Assembly (NCBI GenBank): GCA_910588795.1
Contig: CAJURI010000008.1
Location: forward strand, 1-55,175
Source of the DNA: an uncultured Duncaniella sp.
GTDB lineage: Bacteria; Bacteroidota; Bacteroidia; Bacteroidales; Muribaculaceae
Direction: 5' to 3'
Length of the DNA: 55,175 nt
Shown here: positions 1 to 9,126 of the stretch, one piece after another
Numbering within the stretch: position 1 is the stretch's first letter
Layout of the letters: the number at the start of each line of letters is the position of its first letter
Translations under genes and position numbers: made by a program
The notes under the pieces: generated by a model
What the model was told of the DNA's origin: nothing
Database searches by the model: none
The model's input: only the letters and a program-made list of their open reading frames with translations

Positions 1-53
1 CCTATTTATATTAGCAAACAGCCGTTAAGTTTATTTAAGATGCGTCTGCCGTG
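1..53. repeat. left copy of a 53-bp terminal inverted repeat
   Basis: Bases 1-53 are the exact reverse complement of 55122-55174 at the other end of the window. The match breaks at base 54. No coding sense is visible in it. Because the window begins and ends inside the same sequence in opposite orientation, the simplest inference is that the window is a whole contig which stopped at a genomic repeat (for example an rRNA operon flank or an insertion sequence edge). What the repeat belongs to cannot be told from here. Confidence 0.9.
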
Positions 54-140
54 ATGATTTTTATTAACAATTTTTGAAGAACCTAACCAACGCCGATGGT
101 GTTATATGTACAAGCAATTAATCCATAAGCACTTTACAAA

Positions 141-719
141 ATGATTTACGAACTTCCAGAACTACCCTACTCCAACGATGCACTTGCACCGTCAATATCG
201 CGCGAGACAGTAGAATACCACTACGGCAAACACGAACGCGCTTATATAGACAACCTCAACCGTATGATCAAGGATACGGAATACGAGGACATGGAATTAG
301 AGGATATCATAAAAACCGCAAGCGGACCTTTGTTCAACAATGCGTCCCAGGCATGGAACCATATCTTCTACTTCTTCACATTCTCTCCCGATGGCAATCA
401 TGAGCCTGAGGGACACCTCAAGAAAGCTATTGAGGAACAATTCGGCTCTGTTGACAATTTCAAAAAGGAATTTGAGGCTGCCGGCGCGTCCATCTTCGGA
501 TCTGGATGGGTATGGCTATCCAAGGATCAGGACGGGAAACTGTTCATAACCAAATCCTCCAATGCCGAGAACCCGTTGACACAAGGCCTCACCCCTCTGC
601 TCACATTCGATGTGTGGGAGCACGCTTACTACATCGATTACCGCAACCGAAGAGCTGACGCCCTAAAGGAACTGTGGAAGATTGTCGACTGGGACATAGT
701 CGCCAGCAGATACATCTGA
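141..719 (+). CDS. sodB: superoxide dismutase, iron type
   Basis: Cytoplasmic enzyme that converts superoxide to oxygen and hydrogen peroxide. The 192-residue product has the usual family length. All four metal ligands are visible: His27 (in YHYGKH), His74 (in NNASQAWNH), Asp157 and His161 (in DVWEHAYY). Gln70 in NNASQ is the position typical of iron enzymes, although Bacteroidales enzymes can be cambialistic (known of the family). The start at 141 gives the canonical N-terminus. The gene stands alone; no clear -7 element was found upstream, partly because the window begins only 140 bases away. A hairpin followed by a T-run at 848-881 probably ends its transcript. Confidence 0.96.
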   Translation: MIYELPELPYSNDALAPSISRETVEYHYGKHERAYIDNLNRMIKDTEYEDMELEDIIKTASGPLFNNASQAWNHIFYFFTFSPDGNHEPEGHLKKAIEEQFGSVDNFKKEFEAAGASIFGSGWVWLSKDQDGKLFITKSSNAENPLTQGLTPLLTFDVWEHAYYIDYRNRRADALKELWKIVDWDIVASRYI

Positions 720-847
720 CCGGAAATGAAACTAATTGAAAACTATCTGAAAGGTAGTTAATCCTGCTAAAATAATTGAACAATATAAACTTCAGGAACA
801 TTAGACTATAGACAATATAGCATATAAGCATAATGTGATGAATGGAG

Positions 848-881
848 AGTGAGGCTGTCGTGATGACCCCCTCACTTTTTT
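848..881 (+). terminator. rho-independent terminator after sodB
   Basis: AGTGAGG (848-854) pairs with CCTCACT (870-876), followed by a T-run to 881. It lies about 130 bases after the sodB stop; a weaker 7-bp hairpin sits at 741-759 between them. Nothing else is recognised in the 720-984 gap except the mutS2 promoter. Confidence 0.75.
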
Positions 882-972
882 CATGCGCACACCTTTATCA
901 GCCACAAATGAAACATTCATCAACATGAATTACAGCAAACTTCCTAATCGCAGCGATTACCGGATTTTTTCG

Positions 973-980
973 TAACTTTG
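973..980 (+). promoter_or_regulatory. -7 element TAACTTTG for mutS2
   Basis: A perfect TAnnTTTG element ends only four bases before the mutS2 ATG at 985, so the transcript would be leaderless or nearly so. No TTTG is present at the expected -33 position. Confidence 0.6.
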
Positions 981-984
981 CATC

Positions 985-3444
985 ATGATATTTCCAGACA
1001 AGATAGAAGAAAAAATAGGGTTTGACGGAGTAAGAGCCCAGATATCCGGACGATGCCATTGCCAGGGATCCAACGATCTGTGTGCCAGCATGTCGATCAT
1101 GACTGATTTCCAGTCAATACGATCCGCGCTTTTGGCCACAGCGGAAATGTCATCGGCACTGCATTCCGATGAAGCGGTCCCGCTAACAGGATTACACGAC
1201 ATCGACACACCTCTTTCGATGATACGAGTGCCAGGTACATTTCTTGAGATAAAAGATCTGCTGAAAGTACGCCGCATGCTCCGCTGCTTCGATGATGTCT
1301 CATCATTTTTCTCACGCCACTCATCGGATGACGGACACACCCCCTACCCTAATCTAACACGCCTCTCAGAAGGGCTGGATGATATTACGCCCGAGATAGC
1401 CCGAAGCATTGACAAGGTGATCGACGACACTACCTCATCGATCAAGGACAACGCCTCCCCGGCACTCGCCGACATACGCAGCCGGCTCAGAGGAATGTCA
1501 GGACGAGTCAACTCCATACTCCGCAGAGTCCTTTCAAATGCAATTTCACAAGGGTTGCTCGAGCCTGATACAGTGCCGTCAATGCGAGAAGGCAGACTTG
1601 TGATTCCGGTGCCACCTATGCACAAACGCCAGATACAAGGCATTGTCCACGATGAATCGGCGTCCGGCAAAACCGTGTTTATCGAACCTGCCGAAATAGT
1701 GGAGGCTAACAATCTTACACGCGAGCTCCAGATGGAGGAACACCGCGAAATCATACGTATCCTCACATCAATAGCCGACACCCTTCGCCCGTCAATCCCC
1801 CGCATCATTGAAGCGGCAAAGATAATTTATCATCTTGATTTTATACAGGCAAAAGCACTTTATGCCGATACTGTCGGCGGGATTATGCCACATCTGCATG
1901 ACAGGGAAGAGCTTGAATGGTATCACGCATGCCATCCGGGGCTGAAACTGTCACTCGAAAAGCACGGCCGAAAGATAGTGCCTATCGATGTCACACTCAC
2001 ACCCAAAGAAAGGATACTCGTGATATCCGGGCCTAATGCAGGAGGCAAATCGGTGTGTCTCAAGACAGTAGGCACACTTCAGTACATGGCGCAGTGTGGC
2101 ATACTTCCTCCTGTATATGAGAATTCCCATTTCGGAGTGTTCAAGGACATATTCGTTGACATAGGCGATGACCAGTCGCTCGAAGATGACTTATCGACCT
2201 ACAGTTCGCATCTTCGCAACATGAAATTCATGATACAGCGCGGACGCAAAGGATCTCTTTTTCTGATTGATGAGATGGGCTCCGGCACAGAGCCACAGAT
2301 AGGAGGCGCGCTCGCACAGGCAATACTCGCACAAATGAACACAGAAGGGATGTGGGGCATAGTGACAACACATTACCAAAACCTGAAACAGATGGCTGAT
2401 GACACACCCGGACTCATAAACGGATCCATGCTTTATGACCGTCAGCTCATGCAGCCACTGTTCAAACTATCCATAGGGAATCCCGGAAGTTCCTTCGCAG
2501 TAGAGATAGCGCGAAAAATCGGCTTACCCAAAGAGATAATAGACTCTGCCGAGCAAATCGTAGGGAGTGACTACATAAATCTTGACAAGTATCTTCTTGA
2601 TATAACTCGCGACAAGAGATATTGGGAGAACAAACGGGCCGACATTCGCCGCAAAGAGAAAATGCTCGATGAAAAGCTTGAACGATACACCGATGATGCA
2701 GAGACTCTGCGGGCACACCGACGGGAAATACTTGATGAAGCGAGAGCTGAAGCCAAAAAGATTCTCGAATCCTCCAATTCTGCGATCGAACGGACAATAG
2801 CTGACATAAAAAAAGCAAACGCAGAACGTGAACTTACTCTCGAGGCACGCCGCCGACTAAAAGAGAAGCGCATGGCTCTTGAAAACAGCCATGACAGTCA
2901 GGAAAACGCCGTGCTCGCACGTGCTCCAAAGAAGAAAGAAAAACATAATCACCGAACACCGGCCGTAGCATCCGACACCACACGCAATATCGAAAAAGGC
3001 TGCAACGTAAAGCTCGATGGGCAAGGTCCGGTCGGGACAGTAATGGAGATAAACGGCAAAAACGCAATAGTAGCGTTCGGCAACGTCAAGACAAAAGTAA
3101 AGACCGACAGACTCACCATAACAGACGCAAAGCCCAAAGAGGTGAAAAAAAGCGGCATAAGCATGGCTACAATAGATGCCGGACACCAACGACAACTGCA
3201 ATTCCGACATGAGATCGATGTAAGAGGCTTCAGAGCTGACGAGGCCATACAGGCTGTGACATACTTCATTGACGATGCCATTTGGTTCAACGCATCTACG
3301 GTGCGAATCCTTCACGGAACAGGCACAGGGGTGCTTCGTCAGGTGATACGTGACTACCTGTCGACAGTACCCGGGGTATTGTCATCACATGATGAGGATG
3401 TGCGTTTCGGAGGAGCCGGAATCACTGTGGTGGAACTTCAATAG
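985..3444 (+). CDS. mutS2: MutS2 family ATPase/endonuclease with Smr domain
   Basis: MutS2 proteins act on branched DNA to limit recombination and, in other bacteria, split collided ribosomes; which role applies here is not shown. The 819-residue product has the full architecture: an N-terminal core and lever region, the ATPase with Walker A GPNAGGKS near residue 350 and Walker B LFLIDEMGSGTEP near 424, a charged coiled-coil clamp around 530-630, a KOW-like segment, and a C-terminal Smr nuclease domain from about 744 with DVRG and HGTGTGVL. The start at 985 gives the typical opening IFPDKIEEKIGFD. The gene sits alone between sodB and fumarase, with a -7 element almost touching the start codon. 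Confidence 0.95.
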   Translation: MIFPDKIEEKIGFDGVRAQISGRCHCQGSNDLCASMSIMTDFQSIRSALLATAEMSSALHSDEAVPLTGLHDIDTPLSMIRVPGTFLEIKDLLKVRRMLRCFDDVSSFFSRHSSDDGHTPYPNLTRLSEGLDDITPEIARSIDKVIDDTTSSIKDNASPALADIRSRLRGMSGRVNSILRRVLSNAISQGLLEPDTVPSMREGRLVIPVPPMHKRQIQGIVHDESASGKTVFIEPAEIVEANNLTRELQMEEHREIIRILTSIADTLRPSIPRIIEAAKIIYHLDFIQAKALYADTVGGIMPHLHDREELEWYHACHPGLKLSLEKHGRKIVPIDVTLTPKERILVISGPNAGGKSVCLKTVGTLQYMAQCGILPPVYENSHFGVFKDIFVDIGDDQSLEDDLSTYSSHLRNMKFMIQRGRKGSLFLIDEMGSGTEPQIGGALAQAILAQMNTEGMWGIVTTHYQNLKQMADDTPGLINGSMLYDRQLMQPLFKLSIGNPGSSFAVEIARKIGLPKEIIDSAEQIVGSDYINLDKYLLDITRDKRYWENKRADIRRKEKMLDEKLERYTDDAETLRAHRREILDEARAEAKKILESSNSAIERTIADIKKANAERELTLEARRRLKEKRMALENSHDSQENAVLARAPKKKEKHNHRTPAVASDTTRNIEKGCNVKLDGQGPVGTVMEINGKNAIVAFGNVKTKVKTDRLTITDAKPKEVKKSGISMATIDAGHQRQLQFRHEIDVRGFRADEAIQAVTYFIDDAIWFNASTVRILHGTGTGVLRQVIRDYLSTVPGVLSSHDEDVRFGGAGITVVELQ

Positions 3445-3449
3445 TATAG

Positions 3450-3480
3450 TTGCATCATATGAAAATCTTTTGTAAATTTG
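3450..3480 (+). promoter_or_regulatory. promoter of the fumarase gene
   Basis: TTG at 3450-3452 and TAAATTTG at 3473-3480 are 20 bases apart, matching the Bacteroidota -33/-7 layout. The start codon follows at 3537, giving a leader of about 50 bases. Confidence 0.75.
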
Positions 3481-3536
3481 TCTGTCAAAACATATCCAAG
3501 GCACAAATTTTCCAACAATAGCATATAAATAAAACC

Positions 3537-5186
3537 ATGGCCACAAAACCATTCAAGTATCAGGAGATGTTCCCGTTAGGGCCTGATACTACAGAGTACT
3601 ACAAGCTCACATCCGACTATGTGAAAGTCGAGAACTGGGGCGGACACGAGTTTCTCGTTGTAGACCCTCAGGCTCTTACCGTTCTGGCACGTGCATGCAC
3701 CCACGACAATGCCTTCATGCTCCGCCGCGAGCACAATGAAATGGTAGCAAAGATACTCAGTGATCCGGAAGCGTCAGAAAACGACAAGTTTGTAGCACTC
3801 ACCATGCTCCGCAACGCTGAAGTGGCTGCCAAAGGTCAGTTGCCGTTCTGCCAGGACACAGGCACCGCCATATGCCACGGAGAGAAAGGACAATGCGTAT
3901 TCACCGGATGCAATGATGAGGAACGCATATCCGAGGGTGTCTATCTCACATATACGACTGACAATCTGCGCTACTCACAGAACGCGCCTCTCACCATGTA
4001 TGACGAAGTCAACACAGGATGCAACCTTCCTGCTCAGATCGACATACACGCCACCGAGGGAAACGAATACAAATTCCTGTTTGTAGCTAAAGGAGGCGGC
4101 TCCGCCAATAAGACATATCTCTATCAGGAGACAAAGGCCATACTTAACCCCAAGACTCTCATACCTTTCCTGGTTGAGAAAATGAAGAGCCTCGGAACAG
4201 CGGCCTGCCCCCCGTATCATATCGCGATAGTCGTAGGTGGGACATCGGCTGAAAAGAACCTTGAAGTTGTAAAGAAAGCTTCCGTAAAATACCTTGACGC
4301 GCTTCCCGACCACGGCAATGAACTCGGACACGCATTCCGTGACCGTGAACTTGAGAAACAGCTTAAGATCGAAGCTGAAAAACTCGGTCTCGGAGCTCAA
4401 TTCGGAGGCAAATATTTCGCCCATGACGTACGCGTGATACGTCTTCCACGTCATGGAGCTTCATGTCCCGTAGGTATCGGGGTGTCATGCTCAGCCGACC
4501 GTAACATAAAGGCAAAGATCAATCGCGACGGACTGTGGATCGAGAAGCTTGATTCAAATCCCGGGGAACTTATCCCGGAAGAATACCGCAAAAAAGGCGA
4601 GGGCGCAGTGGTGCGTATCGATCTTAACCGCCCCATGAAAGAAATCCTTGAGGAGCTTACAAAATATCCTGTTGCCACACGACTCTCGCTCAACGGCACA
4701 ATAATTGTTGGAAGAGACATAGCCCACGCAAAAATCAAGGAACGTCTTGACAAGGGCGAACCCATGCCTCAGTATCTCAAGGACCATCCTATCTACTATG
4801 CCGGTCCAGCCAAGACTCCGGCAGGAATGCCTTCAGGATCATTCGGTCCTACAACCGCAGGACGTATGGACTCATATGTCGACCAGTTCCAGGCTGCCGG
4901 CGGCTCAATGGTCATGATAGCCAAAGGCAACCGCAGCAAACAGGTCACAGACGCATGCCATAAGCACGGAGGATTCTATCTCGGATCCATCGGCGGTCCT
5001 GCTGCCATCCTTGCACAGAACAGCATCAAGAAAGTCGAACTGCTCGAATATCCCGAACTCGGAATGGAGGCAATCTGGAAGATCGAAGTCGAAGATTTTC
5101 CCGCATTCATTCTCGTCGATGACAAGGGCAATGACTTTTTCACCGAAATTTCCGAGAAATGCAAGCAATGTGCATTAGGCAAATAA
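3537..5186 (+). CDS. fumarate hydratase, class I (4Fe-4S)
   Basis: Interconverts fumarate and malate in the cytoplasm. In fermenting Bacteroidales it works in the reductive direction, malate to fumarate, feeding fumarate reductase (known physiology). The 549-residue product has both the N-terminal and C-terminal fumarase regions in one chain. Cys105 (PFCQDTG), Cys224 (AACPPYH) and Cys310 (ASCPVG) sit where the three cluster ligands of class I fumarases lie, and the protein ends with a Cys-rich CKQC. The oxygen-sensitive cluster fits an anaerobe. It is a single-gene unit with its own promoter and a strong terminator at 5236-5291. The family includes FumA and FumB, so no E. coli symbol is given. 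Confidence 0.95.
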   Translation: MATKPFKYQEMFPLGPDTTEYYKLTSDYVKVENWGGHEFLVVDPQALTVLARACTHDNAFMLRREHNEMVAKILSDPEASENDKFVALTMLRNAEVAAKGQLPFCQDTGTAICHGEKGQCVFTGCNDEERISEGVYLTYTTDNLRYSQNAPLTMYDEVNTGCNLPAQIDIHATEGNEYKFLFVAKGGGSANKTYLYQETKAILNPKTLIPFLVEKMKSLGTAACPPYHIAIVVGGTSAEKNLEVVKKASVKYLDALPDHGNELGHAFRDRELEKQLKIEAEKLGLGAQFGGKYFAHDVRVIRLPRHGASCPVGIGVSCSADRNIKAKINRDGLWIEKLDSNPGELIPEEYRKKGEGAVVRIDLNRPMKEILEELTKYPVATRLSLNGTIIVGRDIAHAKIKERLDKGEPMPQYLKDHPIYYAGPAKTPAGMPSGSFGPTTAGRMDSYVDQFQAAGGSMVMIAKGNRSKQVTDACHKHGGFYLGSIGGPAAILAQNSIKKVELLEYPELGMEAIWKIEVEDFPAFILVDDKGNDFFTEISEKCKQCALGK

Positions 5187-5235
5187 GGCTTAATATACAC
5201 TTGTAACGCTCTCTGATGACGAGCAATATTATATG

Positions 5236-5291
5236 AACTACGCCGCCATGGCATCTATCCTTGATGGTGTCATTGGCGGTTGTAGTTTTTT
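5236..5291 (+). terminator. rho-independent terminator after fumarase
   Basis: A two-part stem, AACTAC plus CCGCCA (5236-5248), pairs with TGGCGG plus GTAGTT (5274-5287), followed by T residues to 5291. Confidence 0.85.
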
Positions 5292-5318
5292 CGTTCTATG
5301 ATACATTATCCTTGAGAT

Positions 5319-6170
5319 ATGACATTCAACGCCTGCATAAAAGAATCTATTTCAAAACTTGCCCCGGTCTACGATCCGAGCGAAAGCCGATGGCTGATGC
5401 GCATAATCCTTGAGAAACTTAACGGGTGGACTCAGACCGACATAATACTCAATGGCGACAAAGAAATGTTGCCGGAGCTTAAGGATCGAATAGAGGCAAT
5501 AATATCCAGGCTGCTTCGCAACGAACCTATACAATACATACTCGGAGAGACATATTGGCATGGCCTGACTCTCCGGGTCTCCCCTGCAGTGCTGATACCG
5601 AGAGAAGAGACATCGGAACTCGTCGACATCATAACCGGCGAAAACCAAAAGGATGATCTTGCAGTGCTTGACATGTGCACCGGATCGGGATGTATCGCCA
5701 TAGCCTTAGCCCGCAACCTTTCGTTTCCGGAGGTAACAGGGATAGACATATCTGACGAAGCTCTGGCAGTAGCCCGCGATAATGCCGCACTATGCAAAGT
5801 CAAGATCAATTTTCTTAAATCAGATGTACTTAAACCTCTGAACCTGACGGATAACAGTTATGACATAATTGTGTCCAATCCCCCATATATAGCAGACAGT
5901 GAAAAGAAATCCATGGATGCCAATGTCCTTGACTATGAACCGCATTCCGCTCTGTTTGTTCCGGATGACGATCCGTTGAAATTCTACCGAGCCATATCAT
6001 TCTCGGCATTAAGGCTTACAAGACCGGACGGCAGACTCTATCTTGAAATCAACCCGCTCTATGCCCGGCAGCTGAGCGACATGCTTTCGGCTGACGGATG
6101 GAGAGACGTAACCGTCATAAAAGACATGCACGGAAAGGACCGTTTCATATCAGCACACGCAGTATCATGA
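5319..6170 (+). CDS. prmC: release factor glutamine methyltransferase PrmC
   Basis: Methylates the glutamine of the GGQ motif in peptide release factors 1 and 2, using S-adenosylmethionine. The 283-residue product matches the family length. It has an N-terminal helical substrate-binding domain, the SAM-binding stretch DMCTGSGCIAIAL at 118-130 and the catalytic NPPY at 187-190. Its stop overlaps the start of recX in an ATGA arrangement at 6167-6170, so prmC, recX and comF are probably one translationally coupled operon. Confidence 0.95.
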   Translation: MTFNACIKESISKLAPVYDPSESRWLMRIILEKLNGWTQTDIILNGDKEMLPELKDRIEAIISRLLRNEPIQYILGETYWHGLTLRVSPAVLIPREETSELVDIITGENQKDDLAVLDMCTGSGCIAIALARNLSFPEVTGIDISDEALAVARDNAALCKVKINFLKSDVLKPLNLTDNSYDIIVSNPPYIADSEKKSMDANVLDYEPHSALFVPDDDPLKFYRAISFSALRLTRPDGRLYLEINPLYARQLSDMLSADGWRDVTVIKDMHGKDRFISAHAVS

Positions 6171-6691
6171 GAAACACAAAACGGCCATTGAATTATGAAC
6201 AGGCATTGTCCAGGACAGCCGATCTATGTTCCCGTTCAGAACAATGCACACCCGACCTTAGAAAAAAAATGGCGGCATGGGGAGTGACGGCATGCGATGC
6301 TGACAAGGTGATACACAAACTGGAGGAGCTGAACTTTGTCGATGACTTCCGTTTTGCCCGTGCATACGCCCATGACAAACTTGAATACTCCGGATGGGGA
6401 CGCAACAAAATAATCCAGGGGCTATGGGCAAAACGTCTGCCAAGGCAGGCAATTGAACAGTCCATGTCGGAGATCGAAGATGACCGATACATGGAAGTGG
6501 CAAGAAAGGTCATATATGCCAAAATCCGCCAAAGCAAAGAAGGCATAGCCACTTTTGAGGCTCGCGCCAAGATATTCAGATTTGCAATGCAACGCGGATT
6601 CGAGACAGCTATAGCCTCGGAGATAATCAAAGAATACGTACGCGATCTTGAGGACGAGGAAGCAGAAGAATATACGGAGGAAGAAGCATGA
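6167..6691 (+). CDS. recX: RecX family regulatory protein
   Basis: RecX proteins bind RecA filaments and restrain recombinase activity. The start at 6167 was chosen because ATG overlaps the prmC stop (ATGA) and gives a 174-residue product; a longer reading frame to 6098 would run far into prmC. The protein is helical and basic in its first two thirds, with the three-helix repeats typical of RecX (FVDDFRFARAYAHDKL near 55-70, then WGRNKIIQGLWAKRLP). It ends in a strongly acidic tail, EDEEAEEYTEEEA. Its stop overlaps the comF start. recA itself is not in the window. Confidence 0.88.
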   Translation: MRNTKRPLNYEQALSRTADLCSRSEQCTPDLRKKMAAWGVTACDADKVIHKLEELNFVDDFRFARAYAHDKLEYSGWGRNKIIQGLWAKRLPRQAIEQSMSEIEDDRYMEVARKVIYAKIRQSKEGIATFEARAKIFRFAMQRGFETAIASEIIKEYVRDLEDEEAEEYTEEEA

Positions 6692-7398
6692 TCAACGAAT
6701 TGAAACGATGGGGCAACGGACTAATCAACCTGATCATTCCAAAAGTGTGCACCGTATGCCACCGTGCATTAGTGGAGGGTGAGGATATAATGTGCCTCGA
6801 CTGCATGCTGAAACTTCCCAAGACAACTTTCAGATCATATGAGACCAATGAACTTACCGACAGATTGGTGTCATTGAAGGCTCCGGTGACAAAGGCCAAT
6901 TCACTATACTATTATGTGGCCAGCACACCTTATGTCCGCCTGATCCACGATGCCAAGTACAACCGCCGTCCCATAGTTGCACGCGCCCTTGCCGCATATC
7001 ATGCAAAAGAGATGTTGCGACAAGGATTCTTTGATGACATCGATGTGATAATCCCTATACCACTTCATTTCACCAAACTGTGGAAACGCGGATACAACCA
7101 GTCACAGGAAATAGCTCTCGGATTGAGCGAGGTGACAGGCATAGCAGTCAGCGATAATCTGACAGCACCACACAGACACGCCACACAGACCCACAAAAAC
7201 GCATCGGAACGAAGATTAAATCCTGTAGGAGCATTCCGGGTGAAATATCCCGAGGAACTCGACAATCTGCACATACTTCTCGTGGATGATGTGATCACTA
7301 CCGGATCAACCATTCTATCAGGACTTGAAGAGCTCCATTCTGCATCGCCTTCATCCCGCCTTAGTGTCTATTCACTGGCAATAACAAAAATGGTCTGA
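6688..7398 (+). CDS. comF: ComF family phosphoribosyltransferase-like protein
   Basis: ComF proteins are linked to DNA uptake or to handling of incoming single strands in other bacteria; the role in Bacteroidales is not established. The 236-residue product has an N-terminal four-cysteine zinc finger (Cys21, Cys24, Cys36, Cys39) and a C-terminal phosphoribosyltransferase fold with the PRPP-binding loop LLVDDVITTGSTIL near 195-207. The ATG overlaps the recX stop. It is last in the prmC-recX-comF operon and is followed by a hairpin at 7422-7454 shared with the convergent malate dehydrogenase gene. Confidence 0.9.
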   Translation: MINELKRWGNGLINLIIPKVCTVCHRALVEGEDIMCLDCMLKLPKTTFRSYETNELTDRLVSLKAPVTKANSLYYYVASTPYVRLIHDAKYNRRPIVARALAAYHAKEMLRQGFFDDIDVIIPIPLHFTKLWKRGYNQSQEIALGLSEVTGIAVSDNLTAPHRHATQTHKNASERRLNPVGAFRVKYPEELDNLHILLVDDVITTGSTILSGLEELHSASPSSRLSVYSLAITKMV

Positions 7399-7412
7399 CA
7401 TTTTTCCATATA

Positions 7413-7454
7413 AAAAAGACACAAAAGTCTCTCAGATACCTATCGAGACTTTTG
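7413..7454. terminator. shared terminator between comF and malate dehydrogenase
   Basis: A perfect 10-bp stem, CAAAAGTCTC (7422-7431) with GAGACTTTTG (7445-7454), lies between two convergent genes. On the minus strand the stem is followed by TGTCTTTTTT, a good terminator for the dehydrogenase; on the plus strand the T-run is weak. Confidence 0.8.
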
Positions 7455-7497
7455 CATCTTATATCCGTTTTCGCTATTCAGACGACAGAATACGGAA

Positions 7498-8499
7498 TCA
7501 CTTCAAATTTGGATTAATCGTTGACCATTCGCTGATAGGGGGAATTATTCCGAGAGATATCACCTCATCGCGAAGCTTACATAGATGATGATAGCTCTGG
7601 TCGAGCTCCTTCCGCTCTTCGGGTGTGCCGTTGACAGGATGCATTTCAACGCCGTTCTTGTCAAGAGTCGTCTCCATAGCCATCATGATATGGTTATAGG
7701 TGCCGTTATTGACATATGTGCCCACGGGCCACTGGAAAGGCTTTCCTCCCATTGCAGCCGCCACCATCTCTATGGACAGATAGGCAGGACTCTGGAACGA
7801 AGAACGTCCACGCAGCTCAATGATATGTTTTCCTCCCTGTATGACACGCTGTTTCATCTCCTCCCATTCCTTTTCGGGAAGAGCCTGTGTGCCTATGATC
7901 TGGGAAAGAGGCTGGCCGGCCACTGTAGTGGTAGATGCAAACACAGCCATCTGTTCTCCATGGCCTCCGTAAGTACGGGCATTGGATATCTCGTCAGCCG
8001 GTATATGGAAATACCGCGAAAGCTCGCTACGCAGACGGGTGCTGTCAAGTGCGGCGAGAGTCGACAACTGTGATGGTTTAAGGCCAGAATAAATCAGAGT
8101 GACAAGTCCTGTTATGTCAGCAGGATTAAACACCACTACCACATGCCTTACGTCAGGACAATACGTCCTTATGTCCTTGCCAAGCTGCTCGGCGATTTCG
8201 GAATTGCCACGCAGAAGATCCTCTCGTGTCATACCGGCCTTACGGGCTGCACCTCCCGACGATACTATGTATCTGGCATCTTTGAATGCCTCGGCGACAT
8301 CAGATGTGTAAGTAAAATTAATGCCGCTGAACCCGCAGTGTCTCAACTCCTCAGCCACACCCTCCAATCCGGGGGCATAAGTATCGAAAAGACAAATGTT
8401 GGGGGTCAGATGCATCATGGCAGCTGTCTGAGCCATATTCGAGCCAATCATACCGGCGGCTCCGACAATCACAAGTTTCTCGTCAGTTAAGAATTCCAT
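7498..8499 (-). CDS. mdh: malate dehydrogenase (NAD-dependent)
   Basis: Interconverts oxaloacetate and malate. With fumarase it forms the reductive branch toward succinate. The start at 8499 (MEFLTDEKL) gives 333 residues; an in-frame start 36 bases upstream is less likely because it adds nothing conserved. Visible features are the NAD-binding loop GAAGMIG at 13-19, the mobile loop arginines Arg86 and Arg92 (ARKAGMTRED), the Asp152/Arg155 pair in LDSTRLR and catalytic His180 in YGGH. Arg in the mobile loop argues for malate over lactate, but members of this branch vary. It lies downstream of nrdG on the same strand, 135 bases away, with its own possible control region. Confidence 0.88.
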   Translation of the reverse strand: MEFLTDEKLVIVGAAGMIGSNMAQTAAMMHLTPNICLFDTYAPGLEGVAEELRHCGFSGINFTYTSDVAEAFKDARYIVSSGGAARKAGMTREDLLRGNSEIAEQLGKDIRTYCPDVRHVVVVFNPADITGLVTLIYSGLKPSQLSTLAALDSTRLRSELSRYFHIPADEISNARTYGGHGEQMAVFASTTTVAGQPLSQIIGTQALPEKEWEEMKQRVIQGGKHIIELRGRSSFQSPAYLSIEMVAAAMGGKPFQWPVGTYVNNGTYNHIMMAMETTLDKNGVEMHPVNGTPEERKELDQSYHHLCKLRDEVISLGIIPPISEWSTINPNLK

Positions 8500-8519
8500 A
8501 ATTCGATTTATTGTTTTCA

Positions 8520-8587
8520 ATATCACAGGTGACACTATTATTGTATCTGTGATATGTATTTCACATTGATAACATTTGAATATGTGA
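8520..8587. promoter_or_regulatory. cluster of TGTGA/TCACA half-sites upstream of mdh
   Basis: The nrdG-mdh gap holds a perfect inverted repeat ATATCACAG (8520-8528) and CTGTGATAT (8547-8555), and a TGTGA-N8-TCACA pair at 8548-8565, plus another TGTGA at 8583-8587. This resembles sites for Crp-type regulators, but the spacing is two bases longer than the E. coli site. No TAnnTTTG element was found here, so the promoter itself is not located. Confidence 0.4.
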
Positions 8588-8634
8588 TTATGTTTTCAAA
8601 TCAAACGTTATCATAAGTTAAATCGCCCCAAAAA

Positions 8635-9126
8635 TCATGCCATGCCGAAATTCTCCTCCCAGCACACAGGCTTATCGACAGTTGAGTTTGAAAGATCTAT
8701 AAGTCTCTGATTGGAAGATCCGCGAAACGATAGGCTGATATCCCGCATTGATTCAACAAACGGTCCGTCAACGAGCACCTCGCAACATTCCAGCAAGAGG
8801 ACTGCCTTTGGATCCAAAGCCAACTCCTCATACCTGTAACCGGTAAAACACCATATCGAATATCCCCTGCGCTGCAATTCACGTGCCAACGGCAGGATCG
8901 CCTCTGCCTGAAAAATGGGATCACCGCCGGTGAATGTTACATCAAAACCGTTATATTCCACAATTTCAAGAATCTCGTCGACGGACATATCTCTACCAGC
9001 CTGCGGATCCCACGACTGTGGATTATGACAACCGGGGCAACGGTGTGTGCATCCGGCAAAATATATGGAAGTACGCAGACCGGGGCCATCTACCGATGTC
9101 CCCGGAATTATATCGATTACTCTCAT
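8635..9126 (-). CDS. nrdG: anaerobic ribonucleotide reductase activase (radical SAM)
   Basis: Uses a 4Fe-4S cluster and S-adenosylmethionine to make the glycyl radical on NrdD. The 163-residue product has the usual activase size and the radical SAM motif Cys26-x3-Cys30-x2-Cys33 in CTHRCPGCHN, followed by a TGGDP motif near 60-65. Its ATG overlaps the nrdD stop (9123-9126), which fits coupled expression of enzyme and activase. Confidence 0.95.
   Translation of the reverse strand: MRVIDIIPGTSVDGPGLRTSIYFAGCTHRCPGCHNPQSWDPQAGRDMSVDEILEIVEYNGFDVTFTGGDPIFQAEAILPLARELQRRGYSIWCFTGYRYEELALDPKAVLLLECCEVLVDGPFVESMRDISLSFRGSSNQRLIDLSNSTVDKPVCWEENFGMA

Noticed and set aside
985..3444. Many long open frames on the strand opposite mutS2 and other genes
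   Set aside because: They sit antisense to clear family proteins, have no recognisable domains and are typical shadow frames of codon-biased DNA.
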